Notes: generated by a model not told the origin, from the letters alone. DNA of 64,000 bases from CAG-217 sp963638105 (GCA_963638105.1 CAVHPP010000007.1:1-64000); one strand, 5' to 3'; counted from the stretch's first letter, positions 46,268-55,453 are shown. Translations and numbers: made by a program.

Positions 46268-48457
46268 TTAAATTTGATACCACTTGATTTCGTTAGGCTC
46301 CAGGTGCAGGTCAAACCCGCTGCCGTCGCCCACATAAACGGTGGTGTCTTGCGGCGCATAGGTGTTGTTGACCACGCAGTATTTGCCGTTCTTTACATAA
46401 GCGTGGACCTCCACATTGTAGTTGGTGGAGAACCACTTGTGCAGCTGAGCCTCCGCAGAAGCCGCCCACAGCACTGCACGGTACAGCACCCGGCTGTTCT
46501 TAAAGCTGTACGGCAGACCGCTGATATACACGCCCCGGCCTTTGCCGAATTCTTTGACCGCCATCTGCACCTCGCAGCCGTTGCGCACTGCAAAAGGCAG
46601 CTCCGTTTCGTTCTGGAGCAGCACCCGGGTGCCCTCCAGAGCCACAATGTTCTTCTTGCCCTCGCCAAAGTCCACATCGCCGTCCGTATCCGCCAGAATA
46701 AAGTGGTCCGGGTGGGCGGTGGTGTTGTAGCGGTCCGTGTTCAGGGCAAAGCCGTTCTCCTCTTCCACGCCCAGAATATCGTCCAGCTGGAAGAACTTGC
46801 CCTGCCACTGGTGGGCTGCCGGCTCGCCCACGCCGATGAAGCCGCCGCCGTTATAGACAAAGGCCTTTACCCGGGTGACGATCTCTTCATCGCACCAATA
46901 GGCGCCGCCGGTCTGGGCGGTATCTGCGTCGCCCACATTCAGGATCACGTCAAATTGATCCAGGAAGTGGGGATCGCTCTTAATATCGTCAAAGCTGATG
47001 AACGCCACATCAAAGGGTGCGCCGCTCAGGGCCTCGATCACGCCGAAATAGGAATAATTCTGCCGATAATACAGACCGTGGTGCACCATATGGTTGCCCC
47101 AGGCGCGCATTTTGCCCCAGCAGTTGAGCACGGCCACTTTCTTTACACAATAGGGGGTCACGCCCTGAATATTGTCATACAGGGTGCGGAACTCGTCGCA
47201 CACAGACTCAATGTAATCCACAAAGTCCGGGAACTGGAGCGCCAGCTTCAAGTAGCCCCCGTAGCCGATCCGCTGAATGGGACTGCGCAGAATGGCACGC
47301 CGGGCGGTGACCCAGTTGGTCTTGGCCTCCATAATGGGGTCGCCCCCCTGGTGGAACACATCCGGGAAGAAATAGGGCAGGAACCGACCCTCCGTGTACT
47401 TTACATTCTTAATATCGCTAAACAGCCGCAAGGTGGCGCCGTTGCCTACGCTGCCCACCACAGCGTCCAGCCCGATGGTGGCGAATTCCTCCATAAACGG
47501 CTCCATGCCGATCCAGTGGTCGCCCATAAACATCATGGCCTCTTTGCCGTAGCTGTGCACAATGTCTACCATCTCTTTGGCCAGCTTGGCTACCTCCCGG
47601 CGCTGGAACGCCTGGAAGTCCTTAAATTCCTTCGTGGGGATCCGGTAGCTGTTGTTCATATAGCCCTGGTCAATAATGAACTCCGGGCGGAACTTGTAGC
47701 CCACCTCCTGCTCAAACTGCTTTAAGATATAGGGGCTGACAGAGGCAGAATAGCCGAACCAATCCACCCACTTCTCCCGCGCCATCTCGTCAAATACCAA
47801 GGTAAACTGGTGGAAGAAGGTGGTAAAGCGGATCACATCCACATACGGGTGCTCGTCCAAAAACCGGCGCAGCCGCTCCATAGAGTGGGCATGGGTCTTG
47901 GGCTGGCGCACATCAAAGGTGATCTGCGGCTCCGCATCTTTCCAGTCGTTGACCACCGCGTTATACATATTCACCGGATCCCACATAATGTAGGTCAAAA
48001 AGCTGACGGTGTATTGGTGGAAGGGCACGGTGCGGATCACCACATTGCCGCTCTCCCCATCATAACGCCAGTCCTCTACCGGCACCGGCGCACCGGTGGT
48101 GCGGTCCATCACTTCCCACCAACGCTGAATATCATCATAAGTATTCACCTTCAGCATTGCCGGGTACAGGTGGTCCATCAGGTGGATCTCCAGCGTGTCC
48201 TTCACCGCCGTATGGAACGGGGTCATAATGTACATCTGCTGCACCTCGTCCGGGTTCGCCTTGGCCCAGGCGTTGTCCTTGCGGGTGGTGCAGTAGGTGG
48301 CGTAGATCTTGGCGCCGGTGTCTTTCAGCTCCTGGGGGAACTCTGTGCCGTCGCAGTCACGCAGGGCGTCTGCGCCCCAGCGCTCCATAATTTCTTTGGT
48401 CTGGGGCACCACATCCAGGTCGGTGGGGATGGTGACTCTGCCCTTTCTGTTTGCCAT
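46268..48457 (-). CDS. lnpA: 1,3-beta-galactosyl-N-acetylhexosamine phosphorylase (GH112)
   Basis: A 729-residue cytosolic enzyme that splits galacto-N-biose or lacto-N-biose with phosphate into galactose-1-phosphate and N-acetylhexosamine. The N-terminus GRVTIPTDLDVVPQTKEIME and the region MFMGDHWIGMEPFMEEFATI, whose Asp is the proton donor, are characteristic of GH112. The C-terminal part contains the GVGEPAAHQWQGKFFQLDDI segment. Length is typical. It is last in a three-gene operon, 11 bases after the beta-helix gene. It indicates use of mucin core or milk-oligosaccharide disaccharides; whether GNB or LNB is preferred cannot be told. Confidence 0.95.
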   Translation of the reverse strand: MANRKGRVTIPTDLDVVPQTKEIMERWGADALRDCDGTEFPQELKDTGAKIYATYCTTRKDNAWAKANPDEVQQMYIMTPFHTAVKDTLEIHLMDHLYPAMLKVNTYDDIQRWWEVMDRTTGAPVPVEDWRYDGESGNVVIRTVPFHQYTVSFLTYIMWDPVNMYNAVVNDWKDAEPQITFDVRQPKTHAHSMERLRRFLDEHPYVDVIRFTTFFHQFTLVFDEMAREKWVDWFGYSASVSPYILKQFEQEVGYKFRPEFIIDQGYMNNSYRIPTKEFKDFQAFQRREVAKLAKEMVDIVHSYGKEAMMFMGDHWIGMEPFMEEFATIGLDAVVGSVGNGATLRLFSDIKNVKYTEGRFLPYFFPDVFHQGGDPIMEAKTNWVTARRAILRSPIQRIGYGGYLKLALQFPDFVDYIESVCDEFRTLYDNIQGVTPYCVKKVAVLNCWGKMRAWGNHMVHHGLYYRQNYSYFGVIEALSGAPFDVAFISFDDIKSDPHFLDQFDVILNVGDADTAQTGGAYWCDEEIVTRVKAFVYNGGGFIGVGEPAAHQWQGKFFQLDDILGVEEENGFALNTDRYNTTAHPDHFILADTDGDVDFGEGKKNIVALEGTRVLLQNETELPFAVRNGCEVQMAVKEFGKGRGVYISGLPYSFKNSRVLYRAVLWAASAEAQLHKWFSTNYNVEVHAYVKNGKYCVVNNTYAPQDTTVYVGDGSGFDLHLEPNEIKWYQI

Positions 48458-48468
48458 AGTTTGTTACC

Positions 48469-49773
48469 TCAATCTTCCTTGCTGTCCGCCGGAACGACGG
48501 TGTTGTTCACCAGTTTCATCTTGCCGTGGTTGCGCTTGCGCCTCAAGGGCACACCCGGCTCCATATAAAATGTGTTGTCCTCTACCAAACCGTCCGGGTT
48601 GCCGGAAGGCGACAGCACGCCCCCCAAATCCCGGTAGCTTACATTGTGGCGATAGGTGCTGTGCACCGCCTCGCCCAGGCAAAACATCATGGCTCCGCCC
48701 TCGTTGTAGGCGGAGTAATTGTATTCATACACGGTACCGTCGCCGGAGTCTGCGTCATAGGCCATACCGTCCTGGTTCAGTTTGGTATCTGCCACATCGT
48801 TGTACCGCAGCAGGGCGTCCTTGCACTTCCAGGGCCAAATGGCCGCCGCCACCTTGCCCTGGCGCTTGCCCGGGTATTTGTAATAGCGGTCGTTCATCTC
48901 TAAGGCACAGCTGTCCGCCGTGTTGTGCTCCACCAGCGGGCGCAGGGCGTACATGGGGGTAATTGCGTCGCCCCCGGCAGCCACCACATAATTGCCCCGC
49001 AGGGTAATATTTTCGTGGCCGTATTTTAAGAAAGCGTCTTCTGCCAGCTCCTTGGCAGCAAAGTCCCGGTGCCGATAGCTGTAACCCACTGCAATACCCC
49101 AGCGGCTCACCTGCTGGACCATACAGTTCTCCACCGTTACACCGTCATACCGAGCCACGCCGGTCTTGGCCTCATCAGTTGGAGTCAGGGCGGTCATATA
49201 AATGCCGCCGTTATTCATGTGCTTGTTGTATACATTGCCCTTCACATCATGGACAAACAGTCCGGTGAGCGTAATGCTGTGCAGGGTGCCCCGATCCCGG
49301 GCTACCACCGCCACGCCGGTGCGGTCCATCTTGTCTGCAGCGCAGTAGCTTTCCAGGTCGGTAAAGGGCGCATCGTTGGTGATCTCCAGATCCCGCAGCA
49401 CAATATTCTCCACATCATAGAGCAGCACAGCGGAGGACACTTCTCCCCGATATACATGACCGTCAAAATCCAACGGCGCACCGTAGTCCTGATACCACAC
49501 GCCGGTACCGTCCGCCGCAATGCAAGGCAAGGCGTCGCCTGTACCGTAAGCACCAATTTCAATGGGTGCACCGGCAATATCGCCGCAGTTTTTCAGGTGC
49601 AAGGCCTCTCCGGCAAACACGCTGCCCCGCTCTAAGAGCACCTTGTCCCCGGGCTGCAAAGACAGGGCGCTGACCTGCGCCGGGTGCAAGAACGGTGTCT
49701 GCGGGGTCAGGCCGTCAAAATCGGCACTGCCGTGAAGAGAACTAACGTAATAAGTCTTGGACGGCACGGTCAT
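48469..49773 (-). CDS. Right-handed beta-helix protein, GH136-like
   Basis: A 434-residue protein made of parallel beta-helix coils (YYVSSLHGSADFDGLTPQTP at the start, then repeated I-x-L-x-N-N patterns). Near residue 350, NQDGMAYDADSGDGTVYEYN holds two Asp residues seven apart, the spacing of the catalytic pair in GH136 lacto-N-biosidases. No signal peptide is present, although known GH136 enzymes are exported. The neighbour downstream is GH112 and the gene upstream resembles the GH136 folding partner, so a lacto-N-biose-releasing or similar glycosidase is a good hypothesis. A generic pectate-lyase-like fold cannot be excluded. Confidence 0.65.
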   Translation of the reverse strand: MTVPSKTYYVSSLHGSADFDGLTPQTPFLHPAQVSALSLQPGDKVLLERGSVFAGEALHLKNCGDIAGAPIEIGAYGTGDALPCIAADGTGVWYQDYGAPLDFDGHVYRGEVSSAVLLYDVENIVLRDLEITNDAPFTDLESYCAADKMDRTGVAVVARDRGTLHSITLTGLFVHDVKGNVYNKHMNNGGIYMTALTPTDEAKTGVARYDGVTVENCMVQQVSRWGIAVGYSYRHRDFAAKELAEDAFLKYGHENITLRGNYVVAAGGDAITPMYALRPLVEHNTADSCALEMNDRYYKYPGKRQGKVAAAIWPWKCKDALLRYNDVADTKLNQDGMAYDADSGDGTVYEYNYSAYNEGGAMMFCLGEAVHSTYRHNVSYRDLGGVLSPSGNPDGLVEDNTFYMEPGVPLRRKRNHGKMKLVNNTVVPADSKED

Positions 49774-50176
49774 ACTCCTCCTCTCGCATTTTCTTATGAA
49801 CCACCTGCTTCACTTCACGGAAACGGAATTTGTCCCCCATATAGCGCGTAAACAGGTCCTTGTTGGCCTTGTAATAGGCCTTTTCTTCCCGGGCGGTAAT
49901 CGGCGCATAATTGTAACGCACCTGCTTGCGCTCCCCGGCGAATGCCAGCCGAAAGCGGGTGCATTCATATTGCAGATACGCCGGCAGCGGATAGGCGGTC
50001 AAGCCGTACACCACTTCCCCGGCAGCCAGCTTTTCCCCACGGCGGGCATTCTCCCGACGGCAGCGTTCTTCTGCCGCCGCCAGACTGTCGTCGTCAATCA
50101 GTCCCAGCTGTTTTGCAAAAGTCAGGTTGGCGCAAATGCGCCGCAGCTCCTGCGGATCCTTTGCATACTTGTTCAT
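49742..50176 (-). CDS. Small helical protein, possible GH136 folding partner (GH136-I-like)
   Basis: A 144-residue, charged, mostly helical protein without signal peptide or membrane segment. ITAREEKAYYKANKDLFTRY (about 101-120) followed by FREVKQVVHKKMREEEYDRA resembles the SurA/PrsA-like helical domain that accompanies GH136 enzymes either as an N-terminal domain or as a separate gene. It overlaps the beta-helix gene by 32 bases, so the pair is translated together. The start is ATG 50176 after GGGG; the longer frame has no better site. The chaperone role is inference from resemblance and position. Confidence 0.55.
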   Translation of the reverse strand: MNKYAKDPQELRRICANLTFAKQLGLIDDDSLAAAEERCRRENARRGEKLAAGEVVYGLTAYPLPAYLQYECTRFRLAFAGERKQVRYNYAPITAREEKAYYKANKDLFTRYMGDKFRFREVKQVVHKKMREEEYDRAVQDLLR

Positions 50177-50237
50177 CTTTTTACCCCATTGAATTGGCCG
50201 GCGCAAGCGCTCCGGCGCGATTTTTGTGATCCCCTAT

Positions 50238-50266
50238 ATCATACCGATTTTGGCTCTATATTGCAA
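50238..50266 (-). promoter_or_regulatory. Promoter of the GH136-like/GH112 operon
   Basis: Reverse-strand TTGCAA (50266-50261) and TATGAT (50243-50238), 17 bp apart; a GC-rich stem (GCGCCGG...CCGGC) lies in the leader. Confidence 0.8.
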
Positions 50267-50305
50267 GGGGATTTTCAGATTATCCCCCCAATTTCCGCCT
50301 TGGTC

Positions 50306-50334
50306 TTGCCCGGGGGTCGAAATTTTGCTATACT
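50306..50334 (+). promoter_or_regulatory. Promoter of tmk
   Basis: TTGCCC (50306-50311), 17 bp, TATACT (50329-50334), diverging from the GH112 operon. Confidence 0.75.
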
Positions 50335-50362
50335 GGGGAGAGAAACAAAATGAGGTGGGCGT

Positions 50363-51013
50363 ATGAAACAGGGCAAATTCATTGTATTTGAGGGACTGGA
50401 CGGCAGCGGCAAGACCACCCAACTGGAGCGGCTGGGTGCTCGACTGACGGAAAAACTGGGCACAAACGCCGTTTACTGTACCCGGGAGCCGGGGGACAGC
50501 GCCCCGGGGATACTGTGTCAACAGTTCAGCCAAAAAAAGCTGGCCTTGGCGCCGGAGACGGTAGCGCTGCTGTATGCCGCCGACCGGGTGGAGCATATTG
50601 CAAAGGACCTGCTGCCTCGACTGGAGGCCGGCCAAACGGTGCTGTGCGACCGGTACTATTTTTCCAACTTCGCCTACCAGACCCTCACCTCTGATTTAGA
50701 GGATCTGCTGCGATACAACGCCTTTGCCCGGCGCACCCTGCGCCCGGACACCGTAGTGTTTGTCGATGTGGACCCGGAGGAATGTGCCCGCCGGAGAGCG
50801 CACCGGGGCGGCGCCGCGGAATTCTATGAAAAAACAGAACTGGCTCGCCAAATTCGCACCGGGTATCAGCAGGTGTTTGACCGATTAAAAACGGAAGAGC
50901 ACATTCTTATCGTGGACGGCAGCGGCCGGCCGGATCAGGTAGAGACCCGCATTTGGTCCGCCTTGCAGGGATATTTTGAATCCGGCGTTGACGAAGAGAT
51001 TGCACAGCCATAA
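50363..51013 (+). CDS. tmk: Thymidylate kinase
   Basis: A 216-residue kinase that phosphorylates dTMP. FIVFEGLDGSGKTTQLERL (6-24) holds the P-loop; the expected DR(Y/F) motif is DRYYFSNFAYQ (about 95-105). The lid is RRAHRGGAAEFYEK. The sequence lacks the tight match to the common Tmk subgroup in its DRYYFSNFAYQ segment and belongs to a diverged clostridial group. GAGGTGG precedes ATG 50363. The gene is alone. Confidence 0.88.
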   Translation: MKQGKFIVFEGLDGSGKTTQLERLGARLTEKLGTNAVYCTREPGDSAPGILCQQFSQKKLALAPETVALLYAADRVEHIAKDLLPRLEAGQTVLCDRYYFSNFAYQTLTSDLEDLLRYNAFARRTLRPDTVVFVDVDPEECARRRAHRGGAAEFYEKTELARQIRTGYQQVFDRLKTEEHILIVDGSGRPDQVETRIWSALQGYFESGVDEEIAQP

Positions 51014-51019
51014 ATACAG

Positions 51020-51044
51020 GGCAGACGCAAGCCCCCGCCCTACG
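51020..51044 (-). repeat. Worn copy of repeat R2
   Basis: GCAGACGCAAGCCCCCGCCC then TACG keeps only part of the R2 stem. Confidence 0.5.
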
Positions 51045-51058
51045 AAAACCCACACAAA

Positions 51059-51084
51059 AAAGAGCACCCACATGGGTGCTCTTT
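51059..51084. terminator. Bidirectional terminator between tmk and the phosphodiesterase-like gene
   Basis: AAAGAGCACCCA and TGGGTGCTCTTT pair perfectly over 12 bp with a 2-base loop, flanked by A- and T-rich sequence. Confidence 0.85.
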
Positions 51085-51095
51085 CCTTTTTGCGT

Positions 51096-51938
51096 TTATT
51101 TATTCTTCCCCCACCGGGCGATTACATCTTGCAGCTTATCGTACTGCTTGGTGGTGATATTGTCCGGTTTCGCCACCAAAATGCGCTTCATGGTATCGCG
51201 CCGATCTACGGTCCAAACAGAGAGTTTGTACCCGTTCTTATGCAGGAAGTTGCTCAGCCGACCGCCCACATGCTTATAATTACAGTTCAGCCCGATGGCG
51301 CCGCTTTCTTCCAGTATTTTCAGCAGGCGCTGCTGGTAATCCGCAGAAAAAATCTGGAACCGGGAGGGAATATAATTGAGATAATAGGGTAGGTCACGGC
51401 AGGTGGAGGCTTTTACGGCGTTCATATTCCACACCTCCAGCCCGGTGAGAAACACCCGATCGTACAGGTTGTACTCCACCAACAGATCATGGAGCGCACC
51501 CAGCACTTTGGTCTCCTTAATATCCAAATTCAAGCGAATGGCAGTCGGCTCCAGCAGAGCAAAGGCGTCTGCCAGGGGCACGCCGTCGCTGTTTTTGACC
51601 ACCAAGTCGTGGGCCATCACCAAAATACCGTTCGGCCGCTGGCGCACATCAATCTCCATCACCTCTACCTGATGGTCAATCGCCGCCTGCACGGCCTCCA
51701 GGCTGTTCTGGTTCGTATCGAACGCGCCGGTATGGGCCGTAATGGTAAATCCATCCACAAAAGTCAACTTCCTTTCGTCATACGAGCGAGTGATGGCATA
51801 ATTGGCCACCCCGATCACCATAGCCACAGACACCAGGAAGCTGAACACCTGGTACGAAAAATGCTTGGCCCAGGTGGGGGTCATATTCCGTTTTAAGAAC
51901 CTCTTAAACCGCGCCCAGCGGCTTTGCGGCTGTGCCAT
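51096..51938 (-). CDS. Glycerophosphodiester phosphodiesterase-like protein with altered active site
   Basis: A 280-residue protein with a basic N-terminus, a membrane helix (about 28-50) and a GDPD barrel. ITAHTGAFDTNQNSLEAVQA (about 65-84) aligns with the catalytic AHRG...PENTLxA of the family, but the Arg after His is Thr and the metal-binding Glu is Gln. VMEIDVRQRPNGILVMAHD keeps the other metal ligands and the second His. It may be inactive or have a different substrate. Its stop-start neighbours show no operon. Compare the intact paralogue at 42272-43150. Confidence 0.82.
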   Translation of the reverse strand: MAQPQSRWARFKRFLKRNMTPTWAKHFSYQVFSFLVSVAMVIGVANYAITRSYDERKLTFVDGFTITAHTGAFDTNQNSLEAVQAAIDHQVEVMEIDVRQRPNGILVMAHDLVVKNSDGVPLADAFALLEPTAIRLNLDIKETKVLGALHDLLVEYNLYDRVFLTGLEVWNMNAVKASTCRDLPYYLNYIPSRFQIFSADYQQRLLKILEESGAIGLNCNYKHVGGRLSNFLHKNGYKLSVWTVDRRDTMKRILVAKPDNITTKQYDKLQDVIARWGKNK

Positions 51939-51958
51939 AGACTCACCTCAAAAGCGGA

Positions 51959-51992
51959 CAAATGCCGAGAAACGGCTGGATCTCGGCATTTG
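51959..51992 (-). terminator. Terminator-like hairpin after guaB
   Basis: CAAATGCCGAGA and TCTCGGCATTTG pair perfectly over 12 bp with a 10-base loop; only a weak T-run follows. Confidence 0.6.
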
Positions 51993-52011
51993 AAACATCA
52001 TTTTCCTAAAA

Positions 52012-53490
52012 TCAATCCTGGCGGCTGCCGGAGTAGTTGGGCGCCTCCTTGGTGATATACACATCGTGGGGGTGGCTCTCCACCAAACCTGCACCGGTGA
52101 TCTTAATAAACTTGGCGTTGGTGCGCAGCTCCGCAATGCTGTGGCAGCCCACATAGCCCATACCGGAGCGCAAACCGCCCATCATCTGGAACACGGTATC
52201 GCCTACCGGGCCCTTGTAAGGTACACGACCCTCTACGCCCTCCGGCACGAACTTCTTGGTGCCGTTTTGGAAGTAACGGTCGGCAGAGCCCTTATTCATG
52301 GCGCCCAAAGAGCCCATACCGCGGTACACCTTAAACTGACGACCCTGGTAAATCTCCGTCTCACCGGGAGACTCCTCACAACCGGCCACCAAAGAGCCGA
52401 CCATCACCACGGAACCGCCGGCCGCAATGGCCTTTACGATTTCGCCGCTGTACTTAATACCACCGTCTGCAATGATCGGGATACCGTACTTGTCGGCCAT
52501 CTCTGCCGCGTCATAAATCGCTGTGATCTGGGGCACACCGATACCGGCAACCACACGAGTGGTGCAGATAGAGCCGGGGCCGATACCCACCTTTACCGCA
52601 TCTGCACCGGCCTTGATCAAAGCCTCGGTGCCCTCTGCGGTGGCCACATTGCCGGCAATCAGAGAGATCTGCGGGAACGCATTTTTCACCTGCTCCACTG
52701 CCTTTAAAATATTGGCGGAGTGACCGTGGGCAGAGTCCAAAATCAGGGCGTCTACCTGGGCGTTGACCAGCGCGCCGGCACGATCCATAATATCCTTGGT
52801 TACACCGATAGCGGCAGCGCACAGCAGGCGACCCTTCTCATCGCGGGCGGTGTTGGGGTACTTAACGCTCTTTTCAATATCCTTAATGGTCACCAAGCCA
52901 GTGAGCTTGCCGTTCTTGTCTACCAGAGGCAGCTTCTCCACCTTGGAGCGCATCAGAATTTTCTTGGCCTCCTCCAGGGTGGTGCCGGCCATCGCGGTGA
53001 CCAGCTTATCCTTGGGGGTCATCACAGCGGAGATGGGCACGGAGAAGTCCGTCATAAACCGCATATCCCGGTTGGTAAGGATGCCCACCAGGGTGCCGTC
53101 CGCCTCGCAGATGGGCACACCGCTGATCTTGTATTTACGCATCAGATCCTCTGCGTCCTGGGCTAAGTGCCGGGGAGAGAGGAAAAACGGATTGGTAATG
53201 ACGCCGTTCTCCGAGCGCTTTACCTTATCGACCTCAGTGGCCTGATCCTCAATGGTCATATTCTTGTGAATCACGCCGATACCGCCCTCACGGGCAATGG
53301 CGATGGCCATATTGGACTCGGTGACCGTGTCCATGGCAGAGGTCATCAAGGGGATATTCAGGGTAATATCCTTGGTCAACTTGGTGGACAAATCCACTTC
53401 GTTGGGCAACACATCGGACTCTGCCGGGATCAGCAGAACATCGTCAAAGGTCAGCCCTTCTTTTACAAACTTTGCGCCGTATTCGCTCAT
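52012..53490 (-). CDS. guaB: IMP dehydrogenase
   Basis: A 492-residue enzyme oxidising IMP to XMP, the committed step to GMP. The catalytic Cys309 is in GIGPGSICTTRVVAG. Two CBS domains interrupt the barrel (about 95-210, KYKISGVPICEADGTLVGIL and VEKLPLVDKNGKLTGLVT). The flap contains FVPEGVEGRVPYKG. GGAGGT precedes ATG 53490. It is monocistronic. Confidence 0.97.
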   Translation of the reverse strand: MSEYGAKFVKEGLTFDDVLLIPAESDVLPNEVDLSTKLTKDITLNIPLMTSAMDTVTESNMAIAIAREGGIGVIHKNMTIEDQATEVDKVKRSENGVITNPFFLSPRHLAQDAEDLMRKYKISGVPICEADGTLVGILTNRDMRFMTDFSVPISAVMTPKDKLVTAMAGTTLEEAKKILMRSKVEKLPLVDKNGKLTGLVTIKDIEKSVKYPNTARDEKGRLLCAAAIGVTKDIMDRAGALVNAQVDALILDSAHGHSANILKAVEQVKNAFPQISLIAGNVATAEGTEALIKAGADAVKVGIGPGSICTTRVVAGIGVPQITAIYDAAEMADKYGIPIIADGGIKYSGEIVKAIAAGGSVVMVGSLVAGCEESPGETEIYQGRQFKVYRGMGSLGAMNKGSADRYFQNGTKKFVPEGVEGRVPYKGPVGDTVFQMMGGLRSGMGYVGCHSIAELRTNAKFIKITGAGLVESHPHDVYITKEAPNYSGSRQD

Positions 53491-53542
53491 TACATTACCT
53501 CCGTTATCAATAAATTCCTATTCCGTGAAGAATATTTTTACT

Positions 53543-53571
53543 ATAATAGCACTTTTTGCGCCGCCCTGCAA
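53543..53571 (-). promoter_or_regulatory. Promoter of guaB
   Basis: Reverse-strand TTGCAG (53571-53566) and TATTAT (53548-53543), 17 bp apart. Confidence 0.75.
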
Positions 53572-53599
53572 GTAGAAAATCCGATGCAAAAGGTGATAT

Positions 53600-55441
53600 T
53601 CATTTGGTAGAAATGCTCTTTTTGCCGGACCAGGCGCCCCGATAGGTCACCGTTTTGCCGTCTGCGTTCTTGCGGGTCTTAACCGCCCGCACCTGCACAT
53701 AATATTTTTTATGACGGGAGAGCTTGCTTAATTTCTTCTGCACCGTCTTGCCGGAGCCGATTTTCACCGTCTTGGCCTTTTTCATATCCGATCGGGTGGA
53801 ATAGCGCACCTCATAACCGGAGGCGGTCATCTTCTTCCACTTCACCGTGACCGTACCCTTGCCGGCTGTCAGCTTAGGCGCCGCCGGAGTAAGCGGGGTG
53901 GTGCAGGTCACATAATTGCTGCCGTATACACCGGCAATGCCGCCCTTGTAAGCCGTAACCCGGAAAGTGTAAGTGGCAGCCGGGGACAAACCGCCGATTT
54001 TGGCGCTGTTGCCGCTGACGGTCTTAACGGTGACCCACTTGCCATTTTTCTTTTGCTGCAAGCGGTAGGTGCTCGCCCCCACAGTCTTTTGCCAGCTGAA
54101 GGTCAGCGCCTTTGGCTCCCGCTTGGTGATCTTGATCTGCTGTACCTTAGCCGGTCGAATGGTGTAGGTGCGCCGGGTGCTGTCGCCCCGACTGTCTCGC
54201 ACCGTTAGCGTATAGATACCCGGAATGGTTGCCGTGGCGCCGCTGACCGCATAGCCTTGATAGGGCTGTCCCTGATAGGTGACCGTCAACTTTGGCCCCT
54301 GGGCTTTGCCGTTGTAAGTAAATTGGGTTTGGCTCAGGCGCACCACCGCATTGCCCATATTGGGCAGCAGCGGCTCATAGCTGCGGGCAGCCACCCGGTC
54401 TACATAGTTGCGGGTCAGGTCCGCGTCTGCATACACGCCGTCGTCCAGCCGGTGCTCGTGGTAGCCGCTGTCCATCGCCTGCAAATCCGTGTAATTCTTT
54501 AAGAAGAAGTTATAGACGATATTGCCTTCATGGTAGGTATCGTCCCAAGTGCAGTCCACATAGTAGTATTTGCCGCCCACCTGTACCAAATTCCAGGCGT
54601 GGCAGCCCTCGTCCGGATCCGAGTACACAAAGCGCACCGACAATCCCAGCTCCCGACACAGCCGGTAGTACGCCAGCGCATACCCCTGGCATACGCAACG
54701 ACCCACATTCAGGCACCCATAGGCAGAAAAATCATAGTCGTCGTAGCGGCTGTCCATCTCCATATCATAGACCGTAGCACGGCACACATCGTCGTGCACC
54801 TTTTTCGCCAGGTCATAATCGCTCATTTTGTTTCGGTCCACCCGGCGCACATAATTCTGCACATACCGATCCACCCACTGCTCCTCGACGGCGGTGGTGT
54901 AATAACCCAAGCCGTAATAGATCACCCGGTAGTAATAGACCCCGTTTTTGCTGCCGTCCGCATACAGCACACCGCTAACGCTGCCCAGCTGCCAGCGCAG
55001 ATAGTCCCCATCCCGAGCAGAAACGGAGTTCCGCTGGGCGGTGGCGTCGTTAAGCAGGCCCAAAAACAGCTCCTCACGCGCTTGTGCGGCGCTGTTACTT
55101 CTGCCGGTCAACCCCCGCCGATCGGTGGCCAGGCGCAGCACCACCTGGTCGCTGCGCTTCACCATCTGGTCCCGCAGTTGGCGGCTCAGATCGGTTTGGC
55201 TGCCGTAGTAGGTGTTGCCGTTGACCTTGTAATTCTTCTCTAATTTATCCCGGTATTGCAGCTCCATCTTGGCGCTGCTGCCCAGGCGAAAACCGTAAGT
55301 GCTGTGAAACGCCGCCTTTTCAGGTTGGGCGGCAAAGCACTCCGCCGGCAGCGCGCCCAGCGTGCCCGCCAGCAGTGCCAACGCCAGCAAAAAGCTGGTG
55401 AGGGCAGAAAATCGCTTGTTCAACTTCTTTTTCTTTTCCAT
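53600..55441 (-). CDS. Secreted transglutaminase-like protein with fibronectin type III domains
   Basis: A 613-residue exported protein. A signal peptide (about 1-38, with FLLALALLAGTLGALPAECFA) is followed by an unassigned N-terminal region. The transglutaminase-like core is at about 215-305: Cys in GRCVCQGYALAYYRLC, His in GCHAWNLVQVGG and Asp in YYVDCTWDD form the triad. After an Ig-like segment come two fibronectin type III domains (about 430-515 and 520-610), the last with KYYVQVRAVKT. Such proteins are thought to cross-link or cleave at the cell surface. It is the last gene of the long ftsE operon, 12 bases after aroK. Confidence 0.88.
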   Translation of the reverse strand: MEKKKKLNKRFSALTSFLLALALLAGTLGALPAECFAAQPEKAAFHSTYGFRLGSSAKMELQYRDKLEKNYKVNGNTYYGSQTDLSRQLRDQMVKRSDQVVLRLATDRRGLTGRSNSAAQAREELFLGLLNDATAQRNSVSARDGDYLRWQLGSVSGVLYADGSKNGVYYYRVIYYGLGYYTTAVEEQWVDRYVQNYVRRVDRNKMSDYDLAKKVHDDVCRATVYDMEMDSRYDDYDFSAYGCLNVGRCVCQGYALAYYRLCRELGLSVRFVYSDPDEGCHAWNLVQVGGKYYYVDCTWDDTYHEGNIVYNFFLKNYTDLQAMDSGYHEHRLDDGVYADADLTRNYVDRVAARSYEPLLPNMGNAVVRLSQTQFTYNGKAQGPKLTVTYQGQPYQGYAVSGATATIPGIYTLTVRDSRGDSTRRTYTIRPAKVQQIKITKREPKALTFSWQKTVGASTYRLQQKKNGKWVTVKTVSGNSAKIGGLSPAATYTFRVTAYKGGIAGVYGSNYVTCTTPLTPAAPKLTAGKGTVTVKWKKMTASGYEVRYSTRSDMKKAKTVKIGSGKTVQKKLSKLSRHKKYYVQVRAVKTRKNADGKTVTYRGAWSGKKSISTK

Positions 55442-55453
55442 TTCTTTCTCCTT

